Origin: Blastomonas natatoria
GTDB taxonomy: Bacteria; Pseudomonadota; Alphaproteobacteria; Sphingomonadales; Sphingomonadaceae
NCBI RefSeq assembly: GCF_003201955.1
Contig: NZ_QJJM01000004.1
Location: 124,001 to 188,000, forward strand
Reading direction: 5' to 3'
Length of the DNA stretch: 64,000 nucleotides
The notes beneath the pieces are model-generated. The model was given only the letters and a program-made list of their open reading frames with translations. It ran no database searches and was not told the DNA's origin. The position numbers and the translations under genes are program-made. Positions 46,280-56,093 of this stretch are shown piece by piece. Positions within the stretch are counted from its first letter, which is position 1. Each line of letters opens with the position of its first letter.

Positions 46280-47251
46280 TTATTGCGTAATTTTCCGAAT
46301 TGGAACTGGAATGTTGCAAATGTCCGCCCCGCCAACGGGTATATTGAAAAACGCGTCCTTCCGGTTCGCCCGTGCCCGCGCATAGGCGACAAACGACTCG
46401 CTGGTGCTCTCCAGATATTCGAGCTTCGGCCGTTCCGCTTCTGCCAGTTCGGTCGCGAGCCGGACCGAGCGGATGACCGTCCGTTCCTCGGGCGTCTCGT
46501 AAAAGCCCAGCGCGCCTGTCCCCCGCGGCAGGCTGGAGAGATGCTCGATGCCCTCGACCACGCGCCCCACCAGCGCGATGTTGCGATCCAGATGCCGCGG
46601 CGCATGGCCGATCACGGTGTAAAGCTCGGCCCCCGATCCGGTATCGGGCGAAAGATTGCGGCCGACACCGACCATGCCATAGCAATGCACCGGCCAGACA
46701 CTCTCGCCATTGCCTGCAAGCGGCCAGCCACGGAAAAAGTCGAGCGTGCTGGCATAGGCATCAGGCCCAGCCCAAGGATTGGGCTCCGACGCCCGATCCG
46801 CGACCGCCTCGCCAAAAGCGTCCAGTCCGACCACATAGCCGCTCTCCGGCACTTTAGCGATATTCGCAGGCAGCGGCTTGGCCCTGACCTCGTCCTCGGC
46901 ATCGGGATCGCCCCATTGCACGACATAATTGTCCTGCACCCGCACGATCGCGGTGTCGTCCCACCAATGCGCGGTCGCCAGCTTGCGGATATTGTCCACC
47001 CAGCCGGTGCTGAACGGCGCGGGCATCAGCTGGATCACCACCCGGCGCGGCTTGCCCTTCACATCGGGGGCAAGCTCCATCACCAGCAGATCTTCGGCCG
47101 GAATGCGTGCCCAGTCTTTCTTCGGCGCAGCGGCGATGATCTCTCCGGGGCCTGGATTGGCGGGTGGCGGATCACTGGCGGCCACAAGGCTGAGCGGCAT
47201 AAGAGCAGCAACGGTGCGCAACATGGCGAAGCGGAATCGGGCAGATGTCAT
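46280..47251 (-). CDS. Exported cyclophilin-type peptidyl-prolyl isomerase
   Basis: 323 residues with a signal peptide ([16 protein letters not shown], start either residue 1 or the Met at 10). The cyclophilin domain runs about 55-260, with [90 protein letters not shown]. The usual catalytic Arg/Phe block is modified ([12 protein letters not shown]), so isomerase activity is uncertain. It would act on proline bonds in periplasmic proteins. Confidence 0.88.
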   Translation of the reverse strand: MTSARFRFAMLRTVAALMPLSLVAASDPPPANPGPGEIIAAAPKKDWARIPAEDLLVMELAPDVKGKPRRVVIQLMPAPFSTGWVDNIRKLATAHWWDDTAIVRVQDNYVVQWGDPDAEDEVRAKPLPANIAKVPESGYVVGLDAFGEAVADRASEPNPWAGPDAYASTLDFFRGWPLAGNGESVWPVHCYGMVGVGRNLSPDTGSGAELYTVIGHAPRHLDRNIALVGRVVEGIEHLSSLPRGTGALGFYETPEERTVIRSVRLATELAEAERPKLEYLESTSESFVAYARARANRKDAFFNIPVGGADICNIPVPIRKITQ

Positions 47252-47432
47252 GGATAGGACGCTAACACGCTGTCATGGCCAGCGGAACCGCTGTCAGCGA
47301 CCACTGATCCGCGGCATTGCCGGGCGCGGGAGCATGCCCGCAGCCGCCCGCACCGATAGCCCCGCATCACAGCGCAAACCATGCTTGCACGATCCGGCAC
47401 TTGGCTATAGGGGGTCGCCTTCCAGGACATGC

Positions 47433-47523
47433 GGAGCGGTGGCCGAGTGGTCGAAGGCGCTCGCCTGGAAAGTGAGTATACGTCAAAAGCGTATCGAGGG
47501 TTCGAATCCCTCCCGCTCCGCCA
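47433..47523 (+). tRNA. tRNA-Ser, anticodon GGA
   Basis: A complete class II tRNA: acceptor GGAGCGG (47433-47439) pairs with CCGCTCC (47513-47519). The D-loop GCCGAGTGGTCGAAGGC, anticodon arm CTGGAAA with GGA, long variable arm and TTCGAATC T-loop are present, followed by discriminator G and an encoded CCA. Confidence 0.97.
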
Positions 47524-47686
47524 CTACCCTTTCCTTTCCAATCCCCAAGCGACCCATTGGTTCTGGGGCATTCTGTGCGGGAATATTGCAGCCAAGCGCA
47601 CCAACCCAGTCTGGCGATGACGATCGCTGGAGCGCGCCGCCCGTTAAGAGGCATCGCACCATCGTTTTGCACGTCCAGTTGCACGC

Positions 47687-47724
47687 TTGACAAGCCAACG
47701 AAAACTGACATGGTAGCGCTATCA
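47687..47724 (+). promoter_or_regulatory. xylX promoter with LacI-type operator
   Basis: TTGACA at 47687-47692 is a consensus -35 box. The palindrome TGGTAGCGCTATCA (47711-47724), 13 of 14 positions symmetric, overlaps the expected -10 position. A nearly identical site, TGGTAGCGGTATCA, lies at 56120-56133. From memory it resembles the Caulobacter XylR operator (TGTTAGCGCTACCA). The LacI regulator at 51979-53055 is the obvious candidate binder. Confidence 0.8.
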
Positions 47725-47743
47725 GTCAATAAAAGGCTTATCT

Positions 47744-48880
47744 ATGGAGGGGAATCTGCAGGAACTTCGTTCGGCGCTGCCTGACGATTGGAAGACGGGC
47801 GTCTTCCTGGGACGCATGCTCGGCGATGCCGGACCAAGCCCCATCCTGATCGTGCGGGGTGAATTGTACGACATGGCACAGGTGGCACCCACCTGCGCTG
47901 CCCTGGTCGAACGCGGCGATTTCACGGGAGCCGGCGGTCGTCCTCTCGGTCCTTACGACCCTGGCACCGGAACCCAGCTGCTCAGTCCCGTTGACCTGCA
48001 GTGCATCAAGGCCTGCGGCGTCACCTTTGCGGTCTCGGCGATCGAGCGCGTGATCGAGGAACGCGCGCGCGGTGACTGGAGCGCGGCATCGGCCATTCGC
48101 GAGCGGCTTGAAACGCGCGTCGGCGGTTCGATCCGTTCGGTCGTTCCCGGCTCGCCCGAAGCTGCATCCCTGAAGGAAGCACTGATCGAGGATGGGCTGT
48201 GGTCGCAATATCTGGAAGTGGCGATCGGGCCGGATGCCGAGGTGTTCACCAAGGCTCCGGTGCTGGCATCGGTGGGCGCAGATGCCGAGATCGGCATCCG
48301 CTCCGATTCCACCTGGAACAACCCTGAGCCGGAAATCGCGCTGCTGGTGAACAGCGCCGGCGCGGCGATCGGCGCGATGCTGGGCAATGATGTGAACCTT
48401 CGCGACTTCGAGGGACGCTCCGCCCTGCTGCTCGGCAAGGCGAAGGACAACAATGCGTCCTGCGCGCTCGGCCCGTTCGTCCGCCTGTTCGATGACAGCT
48501 TTTCGATCGATGACGTGCGGCAAGCGGATTTGCGCCTGACGATCACCGGCACCGACGGCTATATGCTCAAGGGCGAGAGCAACATGCGCGAAATCAGCCG
48601 GGATCCGCTCGACCTTGTCCGCCAGACATTGAGCGAGCACCAGTATCCGGACGGCTTTGCCCTGTTTCTCGGCACGCTGTTTGCGCCAGTGCAGGATCGC
48701 GACGAGCCGGGCCGCGGCTTTACCCACAAGGTAGGCGACGTGGTAGCGATCGAGAACAGCAAGCTTGGCCGACTGGTCAACCGCGTGGTCACATCGAGGG
48801 ATGCCGAGCCATGGCGACTGGGCATTGGTGCGCTGATGGCCAATCTGGCAGCTCGCGGCCTTCTGCGGGGGCCGGCATGA
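47744..48880 (+). CDS. xylX: 2-keto-3-deoxy-xylonate dehydratase (XylX-like, FAH superfamily)
   Basis: 378 residues, preceded by AAAAGG. It belongs to the fumarylacetoacetate-hydrolase-like family of the oxidative (Weimberg) xylose pathway, which turns 2-keto-3-deoxy-D-xylonate into 2-ketoglutarate semialdehyde. Metal ligands appear in NNPEPEIALLVNSAG (ExE) and LGNDVNLRDFEG (Asp), with GDVVAIENSKLGRLVNRVV near the C-terminus. First gene of a tight set with XylB- and XylC-like genes. An arabinonate-pathway role remains possible. Confidence 0.88.
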   Translation: MEGNLQELRSALPDDWKTGVFLGRMLGDAGPSPILIVRGELYDMAQVAPTCAALVERGDFTGAGGRPLGPYDPGTGTQLLSPVDLQCIKACGVTFAVSAIERVIEERARGDWSAASAIRERLETRVGGSIRSVVPGSPEAASLKEALIEDGLWSQYLEVAIGPDAEVFTKAPVLASVGADAEIGIRSDSTWNNPEPEIALLVNSAGAAIGAMLGNDVNLRDFEGRSALLLGKAKDNNASCALGPFVRLFDDSFSIDDVRQADLRLTITGTDGYMLKGESNMREISRDPLDLVRQTLSEHQYPDGFALFLGTLFAPVQDRDEPGRGFTHKVGDVVAIENSKLGRLVNRVVTSRDAEPWRLGIGALMANLAARGLLRGPA

Positions 48881-49653
48881 CACTCCAGGCGAGCATCATC
48901 GCGCCCTCCCGTGCCGCCATCTACCCCAGCCTTGCCGGCAAGCGGGTGCTGGTGACCGGAGGCGCCAGCGGAATCGGCGCGGCGCTGGTCGAGCGCTTTG
49001 CCGAGCAGGGTGCCAGGATTGCCTTTCTGGATGTCGACGACGTTGCAGGCGAAGCCCTTGCCGCGCGGCTGCCGGACGCATCCTATCGCCATTGCGACCT
49101 GCGCGAGATCGATCTGCTCCGGTCGTGCCTGACCGACGTTCAGGACCAGCTCGGCGGGATCGACATCCTGCTCAACAATGCCGCCAATGACGACCGTCAC
49201 GGCATCATGGACGTCACCCCCGACTATTGGGAGGAGCGGATGGCGACCAATTTGCGGCACCTGTTCTTTGCGGCCCAGACTGTCGTTCCTGCCATGCGCT
49301 CGGCTGGGGGCGGCGCGATCATCAATTTCGGATCGATCAGCTGGCATCTCGGCCTCCCCGAGCTCGTTCTGTATCAGACCGCCAAGGCTGCGATCGAAGG
49401 CATGACGCGCGGCATGGCCCGCGAACTGGGCCGCGACAATATCCGCGTGACGACGATCGTACCCGGCAATGTCCAGACCCCCCGCCAGCAGAAATGGTAC
49501 TCGCCTGAGGCCGAGGCGGAGATCGTCGCCGCGCAATGCCTGAGCGAGCGTATCCAGCCGGTCGATGTGGCAGCGCTGGCGCTGTTCCTGGCCTCGGATG
49601 ACGGGCGAATGTGTACCGGACACGAGTATTTTGTCGATGCGGGCTGGCGCTGA
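48877..49653 (+). CDS. xylB: NAD-dependent D-xylose dehydrogenase (XylB-like SDR)
   Basis: 258 residues in ATGA overlap with xylX. SDR features: TGGASGIGAALVERFAEQGA, NNAANDDRHGIMDVTPDYW, Ser in INFGSISWHLGLPELVLYQTAKA (YxxxK), and the C-terminal CTGHEYFVDAGWR. The NNA-NDDRH and GHEY blocks closely match Caulobacter XylB as I recall it. It oxidises D-xylose to xylonolactone. Confidence 0.9.
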   Translation: MTLQASIIAPSRAAIYPSLAGKRVLVTGGASGIGAALVERFAEQGARIAFLDVDDVAGEALAARLPDASYRHCDLREIDLLRSCLTDVQDQLGGIDILLNNAANDDRHGIMDVTPDYWEERMATNLRHLFFAAQTVVPAMRSAGGGAIINFGSISWHLGLPELVLYQTAKAAIEGMTRGMARELGRDNIRVTTIVPGNVQTPRQQKWYSPEAEAEIVAAQCLSERIQPVDVAALALFLASDDGRMCTGHEYFVDAGWR

Positions 49654-49654
49654 G

Positions 49655-50515
49655 ATGGCAGTGACCTCTGTCCTGCCTGTTGCTGCCATTCTGGGCGAAG
49701 GGCCTGTATGGAGCGATGGCAGGCTCTGGTTCGTCGACATCAAGGCAGCGCGCGTGCATTGCTACTCCCCGGACGATGGCAGCAGCCAGCGCTGGGACGC
49801 GCCCGATCAGATCGGCTGGGTTCTGCCTTCCGTGCGCGGAGACATGATCGCCGGGATCAGGACGGGGCTGCACCGCTTCGATCCTGTGACCGGCCATTTC
49901 TTGCTGCTGCATGACCCCGAGCCGGACTTGCCCGGAAATCGGCTCAACGATGCCGCGACAGACCAGGCCGGCAGGCTCTGGTTCGGCAGCATGGATGACG
50001 GCGAGACCCAGATGACCGGCAGGCTGTATCGCTGTGACGCGGGCGCATGCCGCGACACCGGTCTGCCGCCCGTCGTCATCACCAATGGCCCGGCCATCAC
50101 TGGCGATGGCCAGGTGCTCTATCACACCGACACGCTGGGCAAGACCATCTGGCGCGTGCCGATCGGAGCGGATGGCGCGCTTGGGCAGCCCGTTCGGCAT
50201 ATCGTCATCGAGGACGGAGCCGGCTATCCCGATGGATCGGTGATCGATGCCGAAGGCTGTCTGTGGGTCGCGCTGTTCGGCGGCTGGGGTGTGCGGCGCT
50301 ACGATCCTGCGGGCAAGCTGATCCGGACCGTCCGCTTCCCCGTCGCCAATGTCACCAAGATCGCATTCGGCGGCGACGATCTCGTGACCGCCTATGCCAC
50401 GACTGCCCGCAAGGGGCTTGACCGCAATGCGCTTGCGGCCCAGCCACTGGCAGGCAATCTGTTTGCATTCGATCCGGGCGTGGCGGGTCTGCCGGTGATG
50501 CCGGCGGGAATATAA
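49655..50515 (+). CDS. xylC: Xylonolactonase (XylC-like, SMP-30/gluconolactonase family)
   Basis: 286 residues from MAVTSVLPVAAILGEGPVWS, the ATG one base after the xylB stop. SMP-30 beta-propeller with metal ligands in LGEGPVW (Glu), PGNRLNDAATDQAGRLWFG (Asn) and YPDGSVIDAEGCLWVALFGG (Asp). It hydrolyses the lactone made by the xylose dehydrogenase. Confidence 0.9.
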   Translation: MAVTSVLPVAAILGEGPVWSDGRLWFVDIKAARVHCYSPDDGSSQRWDAPDQIGWVLPSVRGDMIAGIRTGLHRFDPVTGHFLLLHDPEPDLPGNRLNDAATDQAGRLWFGSMDDGETQMTGRLYRCDAGACRDTGLPPVVITNGPAITGDGQVLYHTDTLGKTIWRVPIGADGALGQPVRHIVIEDGAGYPDGSVIDAEGCLWVALFGGWGVRRYDPAGKLIRTVRFPVANVTKIAFGGDDLVTAYATTARKGLDRNALAAQPLAGNLFAFDPGVAGLPVMPAGI

Positions 50516-50545
50516 GAACAAGAGAATATCGAGGAGCAGGGAAGA

Positions 50546-51967
50546 ATGGCGACGGTAGCGCAACCACGCGACGGGCAGGTCAATATCGGATTCATCATCG
50601 CGATCGTTGCCGTGGCCACGATCGGCGGATTCATGTTCGGTTATGATTCAGGGGTCATCAACGGCACCCAGAAGGGTCTGGAGAGCGCATTCGATCTGGG
50701 CAAGTTCGGCATCGGGGTGAATGTCGGGGCCATCCTGGTGGGATCGGCTATCGGCGCGTTCGGCGCCGGACGGATGGCAGACCGCATCGGCCGACGCGGC
50801 GTGATGCTGCTATCGGCGCTGCTGTTCCTGGCAAGCGCGCTGCTCGCCGGCGCCGCATCATCGTCGATCATCTTCATCATTGCCCGCATCATCGGCGGAC
50901 TGGGCGTCGGCGCGGCCAGCGTCATCTCACCGGTCTATATCTCCGAGGTGACGCCTGCGAATATCCGCGGGCGCCTGTCGAGTGTGCAGCAGGTGATGAT
51001 CATCACCGGACTGACCGGAGCCTTTGTCGCCAATTTTGCTCTGGCGCGCTATGCCGGCGGTTCGACAGCGGAATTCTGGATGGGTCATCCTGCCTGGCGC
51101 TGGATGTTCTGGCTGCAAGCGATACCCGCCGCGATCTACGGCCTTGCGCTTCTGCTCATCCCGGAAAGTCCCCGCTATCTGGTCGCGCGCGGTCGCGAGG
51201 CCGATGCACATGCCGTGCTGGCACGGCTGTTCGGCGCAGCCGAGGCGGATCGCAAGGTCGTCGAGATCCGCAACAGCCTCGCCACCGATCAGCACCGTGC
51301 GCGCCTGTCCGATCTGATCGACAAAAGTTCGGGCAAGATGCGTCCCATCGTCTGGACGGGTATCGGGCTCGCCATCTTCCAGCAGTTCGTCGGCATCAAC
51401 GTGGTCTTCTATTACGGCGCCGCCCTGTGGGAAGCGGTCGGCTTTTCCGAGGATTATGCCTTGCAGACCAACATCCTGTCGGGTGTGCTCTCGATCGGCG
51501 CGTGCCTCGCCACCATCCTGCTGGTCGACCGGATCGGGCGCAAGCCGCTGCTGCTCATCGGCTCTGCCGGCATGGCAGTGACGCTGGCGATCGTCGCCTA
51601 TGCCTTTTCGACCGCGATCACCGGCCCGGACGGCAGCGTGTCGCTTCCCGGCAACAACGGCGTCATCGCGCTGATCTCGGCCAATCTTTACGTGATCTTC
51701 TTCAACCTCAGCTGGGGTCCGATCATGTGGGTGATGCTCGGCGAGATGTTCCCCAACCAGATCCGCGGATCTGGTCTTGCGGTGGCAGGATTTGCGCAAT
51801 GGATCGCCAATGCCGCGATCTCGGTCAGCTTTCCCTCGCTCGCCGCCTCACCGGGGCTCGCTGTCACCTATATCGGCTATGCGCTGTTTGCAGCGCTGTC
51901 GTTCTTCTTCGTACGCAAGATGGTCCACGAGACGCGCGGCGTCGAGCTTGAAGACATGCAGGGCTGA
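50546..51967 (+). CDS. Sugar porter (MFS), probable D-xylose/H+ symporter
   Basis: 473 residues, 12 membrane helices, with GAGGAGCAGGGAAG before the ATG. Sugar-porter signatures: GYDSGVINGTQ in helix 1, GRMADRIGRRGVML, PESPRYLVARGREADA, LLVDRIGRKPLLLIG, and NLSWGPIMWVMLGEMFPNQIRG. XylE/GLUT-like QQFVGINVVFYYG is present. The context argues for xylose uptake. Last gene of the xylX-B-C set, convergent with the LacI gene. Confidence 0.9.
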   Translation: MATVAQPRDGQVNIGFIIAIVAVATIGGFMFGYDSGVINGTQKGLESAFDLGKFGIGVNVGAILVGSAIGAFGAGRMADRIGRRGVMLLSALLFLASALLAGAASSSIIFIIARIIGGLGVGAASVISPVYISEVTPANIRGRLSSVQQVMIITGLTGAFVANFALARYAGGSTAEFWMGHPAWRWMFWLQAIPAAIYGLALLLIPESPRYLVARGREADAHAVLARLFGAAEADRKVVEIRNSLATDQHRARLSDLIDKSSGKMRPIVWTGIGLAIFQQFVGINVVFYYGAALWEAVGFSEDYALQTNILSGVLSIGACLATILLVDRIGRKPLLLIGSAGMAVTLAIVAYAFSTAITGPDGSVSLPGNNGVIALISANLYVIFFNLSWGPIMWVMLGEMFPNQIRGSGLAVAGFAQWIANAAISVSFPSLAASPGLAVTYIGYALFAALSFFFVRKMVHETRGVELEDMQG

Positions 51968-51978
51968 TGCGTCTTGCG

Positions 51979-53055
51979 TCAGCGCAGCTTGCGCGCCGTC
52001 GGCCGACGGCGCGGGGCTGCGTCGGACTGCCTGCGGATCAGCTCGTACTCGGCCAGCACATGCGGACAATCGGCGCCGTTCGCCTTGCTGCCTCGGATCT
52101 GGCGAACCAGCAATTCGACCGCCTGCCGCGACATCTCGAGCACGGGCTGGCGGATTGTGGTCAGTTCGGGCCATATCGTGGTCGCGAGCGCGGTATCGTC
52201 AAAACCGCAAACCGTCAGGTCGCCAGGCACGTCCAGCCCCTGACGATGCGCAATGGCGACGGTCGCTGCGGCCATGTCGTCATTGGCCGCGAAGATCGCC
52301 GTTGGCGGATCCTCCAGCGAAAGCAGCTGTTCGGCTGCATCAAGGCCGGAGCGATAGGTAAACATCCCCTCGGCCACCAGTTCGTCCGCCAAGGCCAGGC
52401 CCGCCTCGCACAGCGCCGCACGATAGCCTTCCAGCCGTTCGGCGCTGGCAGTCTGGTTAGGGTTGCCAGTGATGAAGCCGATCCGCACATGGCCAAGCTG
52501 CACAAGATGCCGGGTCATGTCCTCAGCCGCCCGGCGGTCATCGATGCTCACCGACATCGCCCAATCCGGTGCACGGCCAGTGGCGACCGCCACCATGGGG
52601 ATTCCCCTGTCTTCCAGGGCCTTCAGGATCGGGGTGGAATCGCTGAGCGGCGGCGGCAGCACCACGCCATCGATCCTGCCGCGCAGCAGATGGTCGACGG
52701 CTGCTGCGCCTCCGCCATCATCATCGTCGCATTTTTCGACGACCAGATGCACGTTGCTGCGGCTTGCCTGATCGAGGCTGCCGACCAGAAACTCGCTCAG
52801 ATAGGCAAAGGACGGGTTCGAATGGAGCAGTCCGATGCGGATGTCGTCGCCGCCCGCCAGGGTCCGTGCTGCGGCATTGGGGGCATAATTCAGGACGGCA
52901 ATGGCCTCTTCCACCTTGCGCCTGGTTTCGGCCCGCACGTTGGTTTCGCCGTTGATGACACGGCTGACCGTCATCGGCGATACACCCGCATGCGCCGCCA
53001 CGTCGCTGATCGTGGGAACGTTGCGCTGGCGGCGGGGGCCGCGACTTCCTCTCAT
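51979..53055 (-). CDS. LacI-family transcriptional regulator, probable XylR
   Basis: 358 residues: the DNA-binding domain (TISDVAAHAGVSPMTVSRVINGETNVRAETRRKVEEAIAVLNYAPNAAARTLAGG) with hinge helix, then a periplasmic-binding-protein-like domain (IRIGLLHSNPSFAYLSEFLVGSL ... PPTAIFAANDDMAAATVAIA ... TTIRQPVLEMSRQAVELLV). The convergent position to the xylose transporter and the LacI-type palindromes at 47711 and 56120 suggest that it represses the xylose and xylan genes until xylose binds. Confidence 0.9.
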   Translation of the reverse strand: MRGSRGPRRQRNVPTISDVAAHAGVSPMTVSRVINGETNVRAETRRKVEEAIAVLNYAPNAAARTLAGGDDIRIGLLHSNPSFAYLSEFLVGSLDQASRSNVHLVVEKCDDDDGGGAAAVDHLLRGRIDGVVLPPPLSDSTPILKALEDRGIPMVAVATGRAPDWAMSVSIDDRRAAEDMTRHLVQLGHVRIGFITGNPNQTASAERLEGYRAALCEAGLALADELVAEGMFTYRSGLDAAEQLLSLEDPPTAIFAANDDMAAATVAIAHRQGLDVPGDLTVCGFDDTALATTIWPELTTIRQPVLEMSRQAVELLVRQIRGSKANGADCPHVLAEYELIRRQSDAAPRRRPTARKLR

Positions 53056-53138
53056 GCATGGTCCTTCGGAACGAAACTGCCCATCGGCTGGCGGGCCATT
53101 CTTCGCGCAATACCCCCGGTGCTCTGGAAAGGCGAGAT

Positions 53139-53945
53139 ATGATCGAACTGCTGCTGGCGCTGGCGCTGCAACCGGCCCCCTATGTCAAGAACCCCAAATA
53201 CTGGCCGACCCCGGTGATGGACGAGGCCCCGCCCCCGCTTCCGCCGCTGAAGCGGGGCGCGGTGCTGGTGCTGTCGAAGACCAACGGCTATCGCGATGAC
53301 GAGCAGATCGTCGCGGCCACGACCGCGCTGCAAGAGATCGTCCAGGAGAGTGGACGGGACGTCTTTACGACCGAGAACGCGGCGATCATGAACCCGCGCG
53401 ATCTGGGGCGTTTCAAGGTCGTGGTGCTCAATTCGACCAGCGGCAATATCTTTACCGAGAGCCAGCGCGCAGCCTTTCGCGAATGGGTGGAAAAGGGCGG
53501 CGGGGTTGTGTTGCTGCACGGTGCGGGCGGTGATCACCACTATGACTGGTCCTGGTATCGGGATGCGCTTGTGGGGGTGCGATTCATCGGACACACGTCC
53601 AAACCCAATCAGTTCCAGCAGGGCGATATCCATGTTGCTGAACCCCGACACAGGGTGATGCGCGGCATACCGGTGAAATGGACGCGGACCGAGGAATGGT
53701 ATGCCTTTGACCAGATTGCAACCGGGCAGAACACGCGCATTCTGGCGACGCTCGACGAGGCCAGCTATCGCCCCGCTCCGGAACAGCGCATGGGCGCCAC
53801 CCACCCCATCATCTGGACACGATGCGTTGCCCGGGGCCGATCGATTTTTTCGGCGCTCGGCCATCAGGCACACAGCTATGCCGAACCGCTGCACCGCAGG
53901 CTGATCGGCAATGCGATCGACTGGGCGGCGGGCACACGCTGCTGA
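53139..53945 (+). CDS. ThuA-like (GATase1-like) protein
   Basis: 268 residues from MIELLLALALQPAPYVKNPKYW, possibly with a short hydrophobic signal. The fold carries VLVLSKTNGYRDDEQIVAA, FKVVVLNSTSGNIFTESQRAAFREWVEKGGGVVLLHGAGGDHHYDWSWYRDAL and ATHPIIWTRCVARGRSIFSALGH. ThuA-type proteins accompany sugar-degradation genes and often act on disaccharide derivatives, but their reaction is not fixed. Divergent from the LacI gene, convergent with the GH67 gene (4 nt apart). Confidence 0.88.
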   Translation: MIELLLALALQPAPYVKNPKYWPTPVMDEAPPPLPPLKRGAVLVLSKTNGYRDDEQIVAATTALQEIVQESGRDVFTTENAAIMNPRDLGRFKVVVLNSTSGNIFTESQRAAFREWVEKGGGVVLLHGAGGDHHYDWSWYRDALVGVRFIGHTSKPNQFQQGDIHVAEPRHRVMRGIPVKWTRTEEWYAFDQIATGQNTRILATLDEASYRPAPEQRMGATHPIIWTRCVARGRSIFSALGHQAHSYAEPLHRRLIGNAIDWAAGTRC

Positions 53946-53949
53946 TCCA

Positions 53950-56043
53950 TCAGTGCGGATTGCCCGGAGCATAGGGGAAGCGAAGCTGCTTGTAATGCTC
54001 CAGGCCGTGTTCCGGCGCTTTAGACCCCGCTGGCAGTTCCAGCCCATTGACAGACATCCAGTAAGCCAGGCTCGCATCGCGCCACCACCGGGCCTCGCGC
54101 TGCTGGATCGCGAGGAAAGTGTCGGTCTTGGTCCAGCGCTCCGCATCGATCCGGGATTTGAGCGTGGCCCATTGCGCGCGCATTGCCGCGACCTCGGCCA
54201 CACCGCGATCATAGCGGCGCACCATCTCCTCCCAGAGGGTCCTGCCATCGGCCAGCCTGTAGTCCCAGGGCAGATGGTGGAACCACAACAGGTCCTCCAG
54301 CGGCGTGGTGCGCGGATCGGCATAGCGTCTGGCGATCGGTGGCGCATATTGCGCCACCGCATTGCTGCCAGTGCGGGTGCGGTCGAAGCCGATGCCGTTC
54401 CGGTCGGCGCGGTGATAATAGACCGGGTTCCATTCGGGCCGGGCCAGGTCTGACACCCATGGGCCAGGACCATAATGGTGACCGGTGGCGAACAGATGGG
54501 CGAGGCCCAGCGGCCCGGTATAATCGACGACCGCCTCGCGCGAGCGCATCATCATGGCGACCACTGTGCCGATCACCATCGGGTCGCTGCCAAAGGTCTG
54601 CACCGCCCATTCGCGCGCCAGGGCCTGTGACGAAAGGCCGGGATCCCAGGCAAGACGGCCGAAGACATACCAGTTGGCCTGGTTGAAGGTGCTGCCCGAC
54701 CAGTCGCGGTCGCGCCCGATATTGGCGACCCCGGCCATGCCGCTGAGCGTATGGCCATCGGCCTTTCCGGTAATCACCGACGCCACCGTCTCGCCCCGCC
54801 GCGCGCCGGTCGGTGCATCGAGCACCTCCTCGAACATGGGCCCCAGATAGGCCAGGTGCGTGGCGAAGCCGAGATATTCCTTGGTGATCTGGAATTCGGC
54901 AATCAGCGGGGTTTTCGGCATGGCACCGAACAGCGGGTGAAAGGGTTCGCGTGGCTGGAAATCGATCGCGCCGTTCTTCACCTGCACCAGCACATTGTCG
55001 GCAAACTGGCCATCGAGCGGCTCGAATTCGGTATAAGCCTGCTTGGCGCGGTCCTCCGGATCGGTATCGGCATAGACAAAGGCCCGCCACATGACGATGC
55101 CGCCATGCGGCTTTACTGCCGATGCAAGCATGTTGGCCCCGTCGGCATGACTGGCGCCATAATCGCGCGGGCCGGGCTGGCCCTCGCTATTGGCCTTGAC
55201 CAGAAAGCCGCCGAAATCCGGAATCGCGCGGTAGATCTCGTCCGCCTTGGCCTTCCACCAGGCCGCCACGGCCGGGTCGCGCGGATCGGCGGTCTTCAAG
55301 CCTCCGATCTCGATCGGCGCAGAAAAGCGCGCCGAGAGATAGACCTTGATCCCATAGGCCCGGAAGACATCCGCCAGCGCTGCTGCCTTGGCGATGTAGG
55401 GCGCTGTCAGGCTTTCCGCCTTGGCATTGACGTTGTTAAGCACCGTGCCGTTGATGCCGATCGAGGCATTGGCCCGGGCATAATCGGCATAGCGCGGGTC
55501 CTTGAAGTCCGGCAGCGTCCACCAGTCCCAGAGCGATTGCCCGGAATAGCCGCGCTCCACCACGCCATCGAGATTGTCCCAGTGATTGAGGATGCGCAGC
55601 CGCGTCTGCGGGGCCGAGGCCAGCGCGATATTCGCCGGATCGCCGCCACTGTCCAGATGCCGCAGCAGCGCAAACGCACCGTAGAGGATGCCCAAATCGG
55701 TTGCGCCAGTCACCAGCGTCACGGCGCGTCCGCCGATCGTAGCATGCTGCACGCGGTACCCCTCAGTCCCAAGGGCCTGCCTGTCGATGCGCTGACCTGC
55801 CAGCGCTGCATCATCGGCGCGCGCCAGCAGCACCGGGCGCGAACCGGCAGGCAGGCTGCGGCGCAATTCCTCCGCAGCGATGCGCAGGGTGGGAGAATCG
55901 CTCGTCCAGTCGACGGGAACAGAGGCGCCCTGTTCGCGGGCGCTGCCCAGCCAGAGGCCATATCCGTCATCGGCCAGCGCGGGTGAAGCCAGGGCCAGCG
56001 CTGCGCAGGTCCAGAGCGGCCCCAGGCGTCGAATGAGCATCAT
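53950..56043 (-). CDS. Alpha-glucuronidase, GH67
   Basis: 697 residues. It removes 4-O-methyl-glucuronic acid from glucuronoxylo-oligosaccharides. The start MMLIRRLGPLWTCAALALASPALADD has GGGAGAGAG upstream and gives a signal peptide. GH67 hallmarks are complete: catalytic acid Glu in VKANSEGQPGPRDYG, HADGANMLASAVKPHGGIVMWRAFVY, and the catalytic base pair region PLDGQFADNVLVQVKNGAIDFQPREP. Predicted periplasmic, so substrate is imported first by the TonB-dependent receptor. Confidence 0.95.
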   Translation of the reverse strand: MMLIRRLGPLWTCAALALASPALADDGYGLWLGSAREQGASVPVDWTSDSPTLRIAAEELRRSLPAGSRPVLLARADDAALAGQRIDRQALGTEGYRVQHATIGGRAVTLVTGATDLGILYGAFALLRHLDSGGDPANIALASAPQTRLRILNHWDNLDGVVERGYSGQSLWDWWTLPDFKDPRYADYARANASIGINGTVLNNVNAKAESLTAPYIAKAAALADVFRAYGIKVYLSARFSAPIEIGGLKTADPRDPAVAAWWKAKADEIYRAIPDFGGFLVKANSEGQPGPRDYGASHADGANMLASAVKPHGGIVMWRAFVYADTDPEDRAKQAYTEFEPLDGQFADNVLVQVKNGAIDFQPREPFHPLFGAMPKTPLIAEFQITKEYLGFATHLAYLGPMFEEVLDAPTGARRGETVASVITGKADGHTLSGMAGVANIGRDRDWSGSTFNQANWYVFGRLAWDPGLSSQALAREWAVQTFGSDPMVIGTVVAMMMRSREAVVDYTGPLGLAHLFATGHHYGPGPWVSDLARPEWNPVYYHRADRNGIGFDRTRTGSNAVAQYAPPIARRYADPRTTPLEDLLWFHHLPWDYRLADGRTLWEEMVRRYDRGVAEVAAMRAQWATLKSRIDAERWTKTDTFLAIQQREARWWRDASLAYWMSVNGLELPAGSKAPEHGLEHYKQLRFPYAPGNPH

Positions 56044-56093
56044 TTTCTCTCTCCCTGATCGCCGCACCGATGCGCTGGCGAATTGCAATGGCA

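Noticed and set aside
47524-47686. An integrase or prophage attachment site downstream of tRNA-Ser
   Set aside because: No integrase gene and no direct repeat of the tRNA 3' end within view; the following genes are ordinary xylose genes.
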